64,000 nucleotides of DNA from Kribbella capetownensis (GTDB lineage Bacteria; Actinomycetota; Actinomycetes; Propionibacteriales; Kribbellaceae). The position numbers and the translations under genes were made by a program. The notes beneath the pieces are model-generated. The model made no database searches. It was not told the origin of the DNA and was given only the letters and a program-made list of their open reading frames with translations. Below, piece by piece: positions 52,750 to 62,427 of the stretch (positions are counted from its first letter, which is position 1; every line of letters begins with the position of its first letter). The DNA is taken from NCBI RefSeq assembly GCF_004331485.1, contig NZ_SJKD01000017.1:1-64000 (forward strand). The letters are read 5' to 3'.

Positions 52750-53094
52750 TCACCGGGCCGTCCAAAGCCGGGCATTGTGGCCTGCGGGCGAGTTCCGAGT
52801 TGGGCGACAGACCCCAATCATGTCGATCGGGCTGATCTCGCAAGGCGGAGCGACTCGCCCGTCCACGGCCAGCAACGATGACCCGATCTCAAGGCAAGCT
52901 CGCACGTCCTGCTTGAGCTGCCCTTCGTCAACGACGGCGCCCATCCGGTTGGCCGGCAACGAGTACCAGACCGATACCTGACCATCGCGGAAGATGCGAC
53001 AGCCGTGGAATCCACCAGCCCGAACGTCAGCCCACCTCGCACGCCCTGGCGAGACTGTAACTGCGGTGTAGTCGTGGCCGTCGACTTCACCCAC
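52750..53094 (-). CDS. Hypothetical protein
   Basis: 114 residues from GTG 53094 (AAGG upstream). Text such as GEVDGHDYTAVTVSPGRARW, GGFHGCRIFRDGQVSVWYS and CLEIGSSLLAVDGRVAPPC looks like a compact beta-rich protein, followed by a basic tail. I recognise no family. The smooth beta-strand pattern distinguishes it from nearby shadow frames, but its C-terminal 20 residues look degenerate, so it may be partial. Confidence 0.35.
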   Translation of the reverse strand: MGEVDGHDYTAVTVSPGRARWADVRAGGFHGCRIFRDGQVSVWYSLPANRMGAVVDEGQLKQDVRACLEIGSSLLAVDGRVAPPCEISPIDMIGVCRPTRNSPAGHNARLWTAR

Positions 53095-53245
53095 CCCGAC
53101 CTTTTCGGCAGCTTCGACGTTGCTCGGGCGCAGCAGCCTTCCCCCGCTGAGGCATTGCGCGCCGGGTGCGCGATACTTCCGGTGACGGGACGTGCCGTGT
53201 ACGCCAATCCGGAAGCCTCGTCGTGCGGTCGAGATCGGAGACGCG

Positions 53246-53905
53246 ATGGGGCAGGCACTGCTTCAGCTGATACCGCTGGCCCTCGCGGCGGCGCTGAGCA
53301 GCGTCCCCATCACTGCCACCATCTTCATCTTGCTGGCGGAGAGCCGCAGCCGCTCCGGCCTGGGCTTCCTGGTCGGCACGGTGCTCGGCACCTTCGCCAC
53401 CGTCGCGTTGGCGACTGTGGCCAGCCAGGCGCTTCCTGGGCGACCGCGCGAACATGAGGCCCTCGTCGGCAAGCTGGAGGTGGTGATCGGGATTGCCCTC
53501 GTGCTGCTGGGCGTCGTGGCCCTCGCGCGTCGGTCCCGCGCAGGGAGCGGACGTGGACCGGGCTGGCTGGACAACATCGGTACGTTCGGCATCCTGCCCG
53601 TGTTCGGCATCGGCCTGGCGCTGAACCTTCGTCCGAAGGCGATACTCCTGGCGGCGGCCGCGGCGCTGGCGATCGTCGGGGTGGACTTGATGTTCGGCGA
53701 CAACCTCGGCCTGGTGGTCTTCTACACCGCGATCGCCACCTGCACCGTAAGCGTTCCTATCGTCGCGACGATCCTGTTTCCGCGGCGGATGGAACCTCGC
53801 CTCCTCGCGGCGAAGGGGTGGATCGCCGCTCACTCCAGCACGGTTGGTGCCACGATGATGATCCTGATCGGCGGCTTCGTCATCGGCATCGGGGTGAGCG
53901 GCTGA
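53246..53905 (+). CDS. GAP-family membrane protein (Sap/GPL-addressing type)
   Basis: 219 residues, six hydrophobic helices: LLQLIPLALAAALSSVPITA, LGFLVGTVLGTFATVALATV, VVIGIALVLLGVVALARR, LPVFGIGLALNLRPKAILLA, LVVFYTAIATCTVSVPIVAT and TVGATMMILIGGFVIGIGVS. The LxLNxRPKAxxLAAA block and short charged loop RRSRAGSGRGPGW are typical of GAP/Sap proteins, which are linked to glycolipid export in mycobacteria. Direct function here is unknown. ATG 53246 has GGAG nine bases upstream; the frame extends further upstream without start support. Confidence 0.75.
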   Translation: MGQALLQLIPLALAAALSSVPITATIFILLAESRSRSGLGFLVGTVLGTFATVALATVASQALPGRPREHEALVGKLEVVIGIALVLLGVVALARRSRAGSGRGPGWLDNIGTFGILPVFGIGLALNLRPKAILLAAAAALAIVGVDLMFGDNLGLVVFYTAIATCTVSVPIVATILFPRRMEPRLLAAKGWIAAHSSTVGATMMILIGGFVIGIGVSG

Positions 53906-54460
53906 GCGCGCCGAGCGACTCGGTCACACACCACGCCGCTGCTCCGTGTCGTGCGGTCGCGGGCATCGCAGGCAGCATCGAGCGCATGCATGACGCTGGC
54001 GCTAGAGATTCCAGCGTGATGAGGCCTCAGCGAGGAGATGCCTCGCGGGTCGGTTCCAGCAGTTGCTGAGGCTGAGGGTCGCGGCCGCGGCACCGGGACG
54101 AGCCCGGCTCCGACAAGCCCGCCGATGGCGGGGGGACCGACCGTACCGGCGAGATCGCCCACCGCGTTCGCACCGACCGCGGCGACGCCGCCACCGCTTC
54201 GGCGGCCTCATGACCCGGGATGACGGGGCCGATTGGGCGCCTAGGTCGGAGCGGAGTAGGTGCGTCCTCCCGCCTGTCGCTCATCGCAGGTTCGGGGAGG
54301 TGCCTGGTCAACGGAAGAGATAATCGGCAAGGCGCTCGTTGACCTCGAGGGGACAAGGGTCCATCGCATAAGGCGCACGATCGTTCATCCTTGCCGGATG
54401 ATGCAGGGCCTACCCGCTGGCGGGATCGTCGGATCGAGCTATGGAGACAGGAGAGCTCTC
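53906..54460. other. Intergenic, no supportable gene
   Basis: 555 nt between the GAP gene and the sulfatase gene. Minus-strand text near 54120-54220 (GPVIPGHEAAEAVAA) is a possible gene relic but lacks support. It must include the sulfatase promoter. Confidence 0.4.
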
Positions 54461-56832
54461 ATGACCGATTCGACGTCGGTAGAGCGTCGTGTGCTGCCGA
54501 ATCCTGATCGTCCGTACGACGGACCGGTGTTCGTGGACGCGAAGGATCCTGCGGCGCAGTTCCCGCCGATCGAGCCGCTGCGCCCGCCGACGGGCGCGCC
54601 GAACTTTTGATCATTCTGCTCGATGACGCGGGGTTCGGTTCGTCGAGCGCGTTTGGGGGTCCGTGCCAGACACCGAGGATGGAAGGTCTGGCGAGTGAAG
54701 GGCTGAAGTTCAACCGCTTCCACACGACGGCGCTCTGCTCGCCGACGAGGGCGGCGCTGCTGTCGGGCCGGAACCATCACACGGTTGGGATGGGCGGGGT
54801 CACCGAGCTGGCGACCTCGGCGCCGGGGTACAGCTCGATCTTGCCGAATACGTGCGCGCCGTTGGCTGAGACACTGAAGCTGAACGGCTATGCGACGGCG
54901 CAGTTCGGGAAGTGCCACGAGGTGCCGGTATGGGAGACGAGCCCGCTGGGGCCGTTCGATTCGTGGCCTACCGGTGGCGGAGGCTTCGAGTACTTCTACG
55001 GTTTCCTCGGCGGGGAGACGAACCAGTACTACCCCGCGCTGTACGAGGGGACGACAGCGGTTGAGCCGAGCAAGACACCTGAGGAGGGTTACCACCTCAC
55101 CGAGGACATCACCGACCGGACGATTGGCTGGATCCGGCAGCAGAAGGCGCTGATGGGCGACAAGCCATTCTTCATCTACTACGCGCCCGGCGCGACCCAT
55201 GCTCCGCACCACGTGCCGGAGGAGTGGTCGGCGAAGCACAAGGGCAAGTTCGATCAGGGCTGGGACATGCTGCGCGAGGAGACACTCGCGCGACAGAAGG
55301 AACTCGGCGTGATCCCGCCAGAGGCCGACCTGACCGCGCGACCGGACGAGATCCCCGCCTGGGACGACATCGCCGACGACCTGAAGCCCGTGCTCGCGCG
55401 GCAGATGGAGGTCTATGCGGGATTCATGGAGCACACCGATCACCACATCGGCAGGGTGATCGACGCTCTCGGTGAGCTCGGGATCCTCGACAACACTCTC
55501 GTCTTCCTGATCACCGGCGACAACGGCGCCAGTGCGGAAGGGACACCGCACGGTTGCTTCAACGAGATCGCCGTCCTGAATGGGGCCGCCGCGCTCGAAA
55601 CCACCGAGTTCATGGTCTCCAGGATCGATGACTTCGGGACTACCGCCGCGTACAACCACTACGCGGTCGGATGGGCGCACGCAATGGACGCGCCCTACCA
55701 GTGGACCAAGCAGATCGCCTCGCACTGGGGCGGCACGCGGAACGGCGCGATCGTCCACTGGCCGAACGGGATCAACGCCAAGGGCGAGGTGCGCAGCCAG
55801 TTCCACCACGTGATCGACGTCGCGCCGACGGTGCTCGAGGCGGCCGGCCTCCCGGAACCGCAGGTGGTGCACGGTGTCGAGCAGAAGCCGATCGAGGGCG
55901 TCAGCATGCGTTACACCTTCGACGACCCGAACGCGGTCGAGCGTCGACAGACGCAGTACTTCGAGATGTTGTGCAATCGCGGCATCTACGACAAAGGCTG
56001 GACGGCGGTCACACGACACTCCATTCCATGGGTGTTCAAGGCGGAGGAGCTGCCATTCGCAGACGACATCTGGGAGCTCTACGACACGAACGCCGACTGG
56101 ACTCAGGCCCACGACCTGGCCGCCGAGATGCCCGAAAAACTCGAAGAACTGAAGACGCTGTTCATGGAGGAAGCACGTAAGTACAACGTGCTGCCGCTGG
56201 ACGACCGGCGCGTCGAGCGGTTCAACTCCGACCTCGCCGGGCGGCCGGTCCTGATCGGCGGCAACTCGCAGCTGCTTTTCTCGGGCATGGGACGGCTGAC
56301 CGAGAACGTCGTGATCAACACCAAGAACAAGTCGCACTCGATCACCGCGGAGCTGCAGGTCCCCGACGGCGGCGCTGAAGGCGTGATCGTCGCCCAAGGC
56401 GGCGCGTTCGCCGGCTGGAGCCTGTACCTGAACAAGGGCAGACCGAAGTATTGGTACAACATGCTCGGCCTGCAGTCCTTCGCCATCGAGGGCGACGCGG
56501 ACATCCCACCCGGGTCGCACCAGGTTCGAGCCGAATTCGCCTACGACGGCGGTGGACTCGGCAAGGGCGCCACGGTGACGCTTTATGTCGGCGGTACGAA
56601 GACCGGCGAAGGGCGCGTCGAGGTGTCCGTGCCGATGCTCTTCTCAGTTGAGGAGACCTGCGACGTCGGCAGAGACACCGCATCGCCGGTCAGCGACGAC
56701 TACACACCGCAAACCAGCCGCTTCACCGGATCGATCAAATGGGTGCAGATCGACATCGCAGAAGCCGCCGAAAACCTCGACCACTTGATCACACCGGAGG
56801 AGCGCTTCAAGATCGCCATGACGCGGCAGTAG
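54461..56832 (+). pseudogene. Arylsulfatase (type I, formylglycine) with one frameshift
   Basis: From ATG 54461 (GGAG upstream): MTDSTSVERRVLPNPDRPYD, FPPIEPLRPPTGAPN, then one base is missing near 54602-54607 (AACTTTTGATC). The remaining 740 residues run open: LIILLDDAGFGSSSAFGGPC, FHTTALCSPTRAALLSGRNH (the C-x-P-x-R core whose Cys becomes formylglycine), FGKCHEVPVWE, GATHAPHHVPEEW and ITGDNGASAEG. The total matches AtsA-type arylsulfatases (about 790 residues). The missing base before LIILLDD (expected PNVLIILLDD) is either a real frameshift or a sequencing error. Cytoplasmic, since no signal peptide is seen. Confidence 0.8.
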
Positions 56833-56992
56833 TAGCCGGCGACCCGCCTGAGATCCAGCGGCCTATGCAGAACTTGCGCAGTGCGCGTCGATCTTCCGAT
56901 CTGCAGTCGCCTGGGTCGGCTACGCGACGACCATCCTCCGTGCGCTCCGATACGTCACCGGCGGCGGTCTGCCTCGCAAGCCTTGCCCGGCC

Positions 56993-58957
56993 CTACGTGG
57001 GCGGGGACGCGCCGGGTGCGGGCAGCTCCGCCGGGAGCGTTTGGGGCGCGCGGATCCGGCCGCCCGCTCGGAGGACCCGCACTCTCGCGTCCCAATAGGT
57101 GTAGGCCATGACGAGCCCAACGAAGGGCATGAGGAACGCAAACGCGAGGCCGGCAACCACATTGGCCAGCAGGAACGGAGCGTCGGTTGCCAGAATCAGG
57201 ACCGTGCCCAGAACCGGGCCGACCGCCGACGCCACCAAGACGCATACGCCAAGCACTACCGCGACCTTGGTGACCTCATGGCGGACCAGCTGGGAACTGC
57301 GGCGGAGTGACGCCATCGCCGACGTCTCCTCGAACACTGCCGCCGGCAGATGCAACGAGAACGCCACGATCGGCACCAGCGCCACCGGGATGAGCAGGAT
57401 GGTGAGTCCGGCCGAGCCGACCAAGGCCGACAAGATCAGGAACGCAGCGACGAGCGCGCGCCATCGTGAACGCGTCAATCGGTACGCCTGGCGAATGGTT
57501 ACGTTGTGACCTCCGTCGATTTCCGCGAGCGCGCGGGTGGTGGCCGCGAGCACGGCCACGACGGCGAAGCCCAACAGCAGGTACCCCACACCCGCTGCTG
57601 CGGCGATGCGGTACCCACCGGCCTCTCCACCTGATCCCGGACCCCCCGGACCGGGAGCGAGCACGATCAAGCCTTGGACTGCGGCGGCGAGGAGCGAGAC
57701 CGGCAGCGTGAGTAGGCCGATACCGATGAAGGTCGGCCACCGGGAGCGGTAGATCCGGGCTGCGGCAGCCATGATCTGCCCGCCGGAACGGCGGCGAGCG
57801 ATGCGAAGTGGGGCTGAGGGCTGCCACCTCGTCTTGCGGATCAGGTAGGAGGTCAGCAGCACGAGGGCGGCCAAGATGACCAACCACAGTGCCGGGTTGT
57901 TTGTCATCAGGCGCACGACATTGGAGCCTGCGGCGACACTGCTGCAGAAGAAGTCGGTGGCGCCCGTGCCGAGAAGACCTCCGGCGGGTACGGCGTAGGT
58001 GCGGTCACGATCTTGCTGTTGCTGGAACGTGATCGGCGCGCCCCATGCGGCTTTCGTGTTCGGGCCGGTCGGTCCGTTGTAGAAGGCAACTTGTTTCTCG
58101 CCCCAAAGTCCTTGGTAGGTGATCCACGGGAATGCCTTCCGCGCAGCCGCCGGGTCGTTGGGGATGACGTCGACGACGGGGCGTAGCTGGTTCGTCGGGG
58201 CACGGGTGTCGTCGCAGCCGAAGCCCTCTGTTGAGGAACGCCCGAGGAAGAGCGCGGAGTCGTAGTAGCTGGCATGCGAACCGGACGCCACGAAGACCAC
58301 CGGATGGGTGCCATCGATCAGTTCGAGCTTCGGGTCGTCCCAGCGCGCGACCTCCGCGCCGGTGTGCTGGCTGTAGATCACCTGGATCGGCTTCTGGTCG
58401 AGCGCGGCTGCAGGGTCTCCGGCTGCGAAGAGGAGCTGGATCATCTCCCAGTCCCCCTCGTGCTTGTTGTTGTAGTCGTTGAACGGGTAGAAGAACCAGT
58501 ACTGCAGCGCCAACCGGTCGTCACGGCCCGCCTCTGTCGCGACGTGGGCGTAAATGGTCGGTTCAGTGCCGGCCGTCGCTTTCCGCGCCCAAAGTTCGTA
58601 CCCGCAACCCGGCCTGAGCGGGTTGCCGGGGAAGTCGAGGTAGTAGCCATCGAGTCCCTTGCCCAGGTCGGATGCTGTCGGCCCGATCTTCACCAGGTCG
58701 GCGCGATCCCAGGGTCCCCTCAGCGCAACGCTGTCATTGCCTAGGAAGGCGTCCACGCCGCTGGGCTCATAGGGCTCTCCTGGCCCGCACTGACCGTCCT
58801 GGTGCACGAGCGCAACAACCGGTGCAAACCGCTGGGCGAGTGCCCGCTCGTCGGAGATGTCGGCGGCGGCAGGTGCTGCCCCGACGAGGCCGGGGACCAA
58901 GGCCAGGGCGACCACGACCGCCGCCCATGACCTGCGATGGCGCGATCCGATGTGCAT
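56993..58957 (-). CDS. Exported Vps62-like protein with C-terminal membrane domain
   Basis: 654 residues from ATG 58957 (AGAGGA nine bases upstream). Signal sequence SWAAVVVALALVPGLVGAAP (about 10-29). Residues 35-330 form a Vps62-like domain: RFAPVVALVHQDGQCGPGEP, YYLDFPGNP, LQYWFFYPFNDYNNKHEGDW (the HEGDWE motif), VVFVASGSHASYYD. Then a TM helix ALWLVILAALVLLTSYLI and five or so more hydrophobic helices in the last 280 residues, including GLLTLPVSLLAAAVQGLIVL. The Vps62 domain has unknown activity in bacteria; the HEGDWE/GSHASY pattern is conserved and may bind metal or ligand. It stands alone. Confidence 0.75.
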   Translation of the reverse strand: MHIGSRHRRSWAAVVVALALVPGLVGAAPAAADISDERALAQRFAPVVALVHQDGQCGPGEPYEPSGVDAFLGNDSVALRGPWDRADLVKIGPTASDLGKGLDGYYLDFPGNPLRPGCGYELWARKATAGTEPTIYAHVATEAGRDDRLALQYWFFYPFNDYNNKHEGDWEMIQLLFAAGDPAAALDQKPIQVIYSQHTGAEVARWDDPKLELIDGTHPVVFVASGSHASYYDSALFLGRSSTEGFGCDDTRAPTNQLRPVVDVIPNDPAAARKAFPWITYQGLWGEKQVAFYNGPTGPNTKAAWGAPITFQQQQDRDRTYAVPAGGLLGTGATDFFCSSVAAGSNVVRLMTNNPALWLVILAALVLLTSYLIRKTRWQPSAPLRIARRRSGGQIMAAAARIYRSRWPTFIGIGLLTLPVSLLAAAVQGLIVLAPGPGGPGSGGEAGGYRIAAAAGVGYLLLGFAVVAVLAATTRALAEIDGGHNVTIRQAYRLTRSRWRALVAAFLILSALVGSAGLTILLIPVALVPIVAFSLHLPAAVFEETSAMASLRRSSQLVRHEVTKVAVVLGVCVLVASAVGPVLGTVLILATDAPFLLANVVAGLAFAFLMPFVGLVMAYTYWDARVRVLRAGGRIRAPQTLPAELPAPGASPPT

Positions 58958-59139
58958 CGGCCGTCCTCTCGTCGTCCCTCGACAGCGCAAGCAGACACGC
59001 AAAAGGGCCGCACGAGCAAGGTCCACGGATCACTAGGCCCCGCCCCCGCCATTCTGCGACCCCTTCCGGTGGCATGTCTAGCGCCGCTTCGCGGCCAAGA
59101 GGCGCGAGGGCTCCGCCGCCGAGTGGGTACGATCGGCAG

Positions 59140-60381
59140 GTGTCAACTCTCATCAAACAGGTTCGAGTCTTCGATGGTGTTGACGTCTTGGACGCGGACT
59201 GCGTACTTGTTCAGGGCGATCGAATCGTCAAGCTGGGCCGGGATCTTTCCGCTCCGGCTGGCTGCGTGGTCGTCGACGGGGCCGGCGGCATGCTGTTACC
59301 AGGTTTCATCGACGCCCACGTCCACACCCCAGACCAAGGCACCCGCGACGAAGGCATCTCAGCGTTACGGCAGGCCCTTCAATTGGGGGTCACCACGATG
59401 CTGTGCATGGGCTGCCGCTACCCCGACTTCGTTGCGCACCTGAAGGCGCTTCAGCAGCCAGACCTAGCCGACCTTCGATCTGCCGGGATCGCCGCATCCG
59501 TCGAAGGCAGCCACCCAACCCAGCTCTTCGATTACTACCCAACCCTGAATGGGGTCGAGGACGTCGCACCGTTCGTTCACACCCGAGTCAGTGAAGGCTC
59601 TGACTATCTCAAGATAGTCATCGAAGACAGTTCGGTGATCGGAAAGTCCACACCGTTCCTGCCTCCAGAGGTTTCCGCTGCAGTGACGGCCAAGGCACAC
59701 TCCCACGGCCTGTTGGTGGTCGCCCACGCGCAGTCTCGCCGCTTTGTGGCGCAAGCGATTGAGTCAGGTGTCGACGGTCTAGCCCATCAGTACGTCGATC
59801 AGCCACTAACTCCAGAATTTGCCCGATTCCTCAAGTCCGCCGGCGTCTTCGTCGTCATGACGCTCGCCGTCTATCACAGTCATGAAGGTGTCGAGCTGGC
59901 GAACGATCCGCGGGTGAGACCGCACATTGACAGCAGATGGATGGACATACTCTGCAGCAGCGTCGGGGGACAAGAGCAATTCCAGGAGTACGGCCTGGCC
60001 GCAGTACGTCCCCTGCGGGACGCAGGCGTACCGATCTTGGCAGGCTCAGACGCAAACAATCCAGGCACCACGTATGGCGCGAGCCTGCACCATGAGCTGG
60101 ACCTCCTAGTCCGCGGAGGACTCACCCGCACCGAGGCCCTCACCGCAGCCACCGCCGCACCTGCCAAACACTTCCGGCTGCCCGACCGAGGCCGGATCGC
60201 CCCAGGACTGCGAGCCGACCTGATCCTAGTTGAAGGCGACCCCACCGTAGACATCGACGCAACGAAGTCAATTGCACGCGTCTGGCGAAGCGGGGTCGCA
60301 GGACGTGGGGCAGCACCAGCTGCCGGAGGCGATGTCTTGATTCAACGGGCCCTTGACGTTGGTGTATCGATTCCTCCTTGA
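59140..60381 (+). CDS. Amidohydrolase-family enzyme (prolidase/imidazolonepropionase-like)
   Basis: 413 residues from GTG 59140 (GGCAGG upstream). Metal-binding landmarks of the amidohydrolase superfamily: LLPGFIDAHVHTPDQGTRD (HxH), SDYLKIVIEDSS (position of the bridging Lys, unmodified here), LVVAHAQSRR and DGLAHQYVDQ (two further His), ILAGSDANNPGTTYG (Asp). The ending RIAPGLRADLILVEGDPTVD is the closing beta-sandwich. Members hydrolyse amides or cyclic imides; the substrate is unknown. It follows the divergent Vps62-like gene. Confidence 0.85.
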   Translation: MSTLIKQVRVFDGVDVLDADCVLVQGDRIVKLGRDLSAPAGCVVVDGAGGMLLPGFIDAHVHTPDQGTRDEGISALRQALQLGVTTMLCMGCRYPDFVAHLKALQQPDLADLRSAGIAASVEGSHPTQLFDYYPTLNGVEDVAPFVHTRVSEGSDYLKIVIEDSSVIGKSTPFLPPEVSAAVTAKAHSHGLLVVAHAQSRRFVAQAIESGVDGLAHQYVDQPLTPEFARFLKSAGVFVVMTLAVYHSHEGVELANDPRVRPHIDSRWMDILCSSVGGQEQFQEYGLAAVRPLRDAGVPILAGSDANNPGTTYGASLHHELDLLVRGGLTRTEALTAATAAPAKHFRLPDRGRIAPGLRADLILVEGDPTVDIDATKSIARVWRSGVAGRGAAPAAGGDVLIQRALDVGVSIPP

Positions 60382-60469
60382 CACATCGCCGAGGGACTAG
60401 AAGCGGTCCGCGGTCGCATGCACGTGATGTTACGGACTGCCTGATCCGTGGTGCGCCTCACGACCTTGG

Positions 60470-60930
60470 TGTCGCCGTCGGGCAGCTCGACGGCACTGCG
60501 AGACAGACTCGGCCTCGGCCCTGCATCCGGCGAACCGGCTCACCGGGTTCTGGTCCGTGCGCGGCCACTTCTCCGAAGGCCGACGGCGCCAGGGCTCGCT
60601 CCTCGCACTGGTCCAGGATGACGACCCGGAGTGGGTCGACGCCGTCAACGGCGCTGCGTGGTTGGCGACGGACCAAGGAGACCGTAGGTCGGCACTCGGA
60701 CTGCTCGAGCAAGCCAGGGAACATGCCCGTGCCACCGGCGACCGTGCCCGCGAGGCCACCGGCCTGTGCTACCGCGGGCGCGCGAAACTGGTCATCGGCG
60801 ACCCCACCGGCGGTCGGGATGACATCGAACGCGCGCTCCAGCTGCAGACCGAATCGGGCGACGAGACCGGCCTCGCGCGGGCCCTGTGGCTGGCCGGAGC
60901 GGCAGCATCCCCATGGGTGGGCAGCGCTGG
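60470..60930 (+). pseudogene. TPR segment of a LuxR/AfsR-type regulator
   Basis: Text VRGHFSEGRRRQGSLLALVQ, VNGAAWLATDQGDRRSALGL, REHARATGDRAREATGLCYR, GDPTGGRDDIERALQLQTES and TGLARALWLAGA is the TPR-type helical repeat array of large actinobacterial regulators (each repeat about 40 residues, A-L-x-x-x-G-x-x pattern). Both the ATPase and the DNA-binding domains are missing. The array ends abruptly at about 60930, where an unrelated enzyme fragment begins in an overlapping frame. Confidence 0.55.
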
Positions 60931-61320
60931 CGCCTGATCATGCCCACCGCGGGTGACCACGGAGGTCGGCCGCCGTCGTTGGAGGAGATCCGGGAGGCCG
61001 TCGCGCAACGCGCCCCCTGGCCGATCGAAATCTCAGACCCGGTGTGGCTGGCGTCCTTCCACTGCCATCTGCGCTCGACGTCGACGTACCGTCGCCGTCG
61101 AATCTTTCTCGCCGGCGATGCCGCGCACATCCACTCACCGGCCGGCGGCCAAGGCATGAACACCGGGTTGCTGGCCGAGCGCCGGGCCGCCGGGCGGCTC
61201 TCGCAAGTTTCGATCGCCTACCCCGCGGGGCGGTTCATCCTGCCCCGCGTCGGACTGATCCAGACCGTCGTCGGCTGCATCGGCGTGTGCACCGTGGCAC
61301 AGTCCGTCCGGACGGGGTAA
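60900..61320 (+). pseudogene. FAD-dependent monooxygenase C-terminal fragment, internally deleted
   Basis: IPMGGQRWRLIMPTAGDHGG, then DPVWLASFHCHLRSTSTYRR, RRIFLAGDAAHIHSPAGGQG (the GD(A)AH-x-x-x-P-x-G-x-G FAD-binding block) and MNTG match PHBH-type flavin monooxygenases. The text then jumps to AAGRLSQVSIAYPAGRF, which belongs further downstream, so the substrate-domain stretch MNTGxxDAxNLxWKLA... is missing. The N-terminal FAD-binding GxGxxG part is absent too. It is a relic fused to the TPR remnant. The region from 61321 to about 61600 holds no further gene. Confidence 0.65.
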
Positions 61321-61619
61321 TCGCCGCACGCGGTCGCGCAGACGTCACCGACTACCTGCACGATCTGGTTCGTGACGCCGTTCCGGCGTAGCCGCCCGAT
61401 ACGCATCGGATGCACGGCCGCGGCTATGTGGCGATGCGCGAGTACCGGCGGCGGAGTGCGACGGGCCCAGGGCATCCACAGTCCTGCGCCAATCACGCCC
61501 CGACCTACAACCGAATCTCGGGGGGTGATTGCAAAACTGCCTCCCGCAGTGTTCGGCAGGTGCCGCTCACAGCCAAGTTCCATCCGAACCATTGCTGATC
61601 CGGCGGCTCGACGACCACG

Positions 61620-61841
61620 TCGGTGACCTCTCCCGGAAGAGCGCGACCAGATCATCGAGGCGATCGGCATGCTGCGCGCGACCCGCTGCGCGGTCGGTCA
61701 CCTCGGCATGCCGACGGCGCCAACGCCCTGCTGAAACGCACCTGGAAAGCACTCGAACGAGTCACCCTCAACCCCCGGCGAATCGGCACCACCACCACCG
61801 CCGCCCTCGTCCTCCTACACCTTCAACGGCCAACCCGGTGA
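61620..61841 (+). pseudogene. IS5-like transposase C-terminal remnant
   Basis: The frame ends ANALLKRTWKALERVTLNPR, RIGTTTTAALVLLHLQRPT. This matches the conserved C-terminus of IS5-group (DDE_Tnp_4) transposases ((E/A)RANALLK-x-x-(W/F)-KAL-x-x-V-x-L-x-P-x-RIG-x-x-x-x-AALVLL). Only the last 45 or so residues and broken upstream pieces remain. Its terminus at 61837-61851 has an inverted partner at 63858-63871. Confidence 0.6.
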
Positions 61842-61851
61842 GAAAACCTCA
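61837..61851 (+). repeat. IS5-like terminus (left partner)
   Basis: GGTGAGAAAACCTCA at the end of the transposase remnant. Its complement TGAGGTTTTCTCACC recurs at 63858-63871 with one base less. The two inverted ends enclose cupin, VOC and sigma genes. Confidence 0.55.
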
Positions 61852-61855
61852 CTTG

Positions 61856-62176
61856 TTATTCGAGCCATTCGGTGATCATCGTCGGGCTGGCGTGGATGCA
61901 GATCATGTGTGAACGGCCGGGACCTTGGTTGATGAACTTGTGGGGTATCCCCGGGGGTGCGATCACGATATCGCCCGCCATAATCTCCAACTGGTCGTCG
62001 GCTAGGTAGAAGGTGAGATTTCCTTCGATGACGACCCATGTTTCGTCGTAGGGGTGGCGGTGTAGTCGAGGGCCGTGTCCGGGCTCGCTGTGGTCGACGA
62101 TCAGCGAGATCGTCGCGTCATGATCGATGCCTTTGATGTTTCCGGTTTGAATATGTTTCGCGTTGATGACTGGCAT
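61856..62176 (-). CDS. Cupin-domain protein
   Basis: 106 residues starting MPVINAKHIQTGNIKGIDHD. Cupin motif 1: GHGPRLHRHPYDETWVVIEG (His-x-His...Glu) at about 33-52. Motif 2: GDIVIAPPGIPHKFINQGPG (Pro-x-x-x-x-His) at about 69-88. With two His, one Glu and a second His it should bind a divalent metal and act as a small cupin oxygenase, isomerase or sensor. GGAGG nine bases upstream of ATG 62176. Same strand as, and 251 bp downstream of, the VOC gene. Confidence 0.85.
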   Translation of the reverse strand: MPVINAKHIQTGNIKGIDHDATISLIVDHSEPGHGPRLHRHPYDETWVVIEGNLTFYLADDQLEIMAGDIVIAPPGIPHKFINQGPGRSHMICIHASPTMITEWLE

Positions 62177-62427
62177 GTAGAGCGCACCTCCGAATGGTTG
62201 GCAGGATGAACATCACGAAGTTCGCGTGCGGCCTATAAAGCTGGAACAGTTGGCGCACTTCGACTCCGGCCTCGCGCAGGAGCAAATGCCCAGCGGTCTC
62301 ATCTCGACGGACAGGGCGACCGCGCACCGCCGTGTACTTGTGTTGGCCTCCAGCACCCACGATCGGCCCCCGAAGCCCGAGGCGCCGATGTCTGGCGCCG
62401 AGCTGATCGCCATGATTGCCGCTGCGA
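62177..62427. other. Short gap, no supportable gene
   Basis: 251 nt between the cupin start and the VOC stop (both minus). A hypothetical minus frame exists but has no ribosome-binding site and an uneven composition. Confidence 0.4.

Noticed and set aside
54439-56520. Long minus-strand open frame opposite the sulfatase
   Set aside because: It is a GC-rich antisense shadow: composition is Arg/Val/Glu repetitive, it lacks domain motifs, and the plus strand has full sulfatase motifs.
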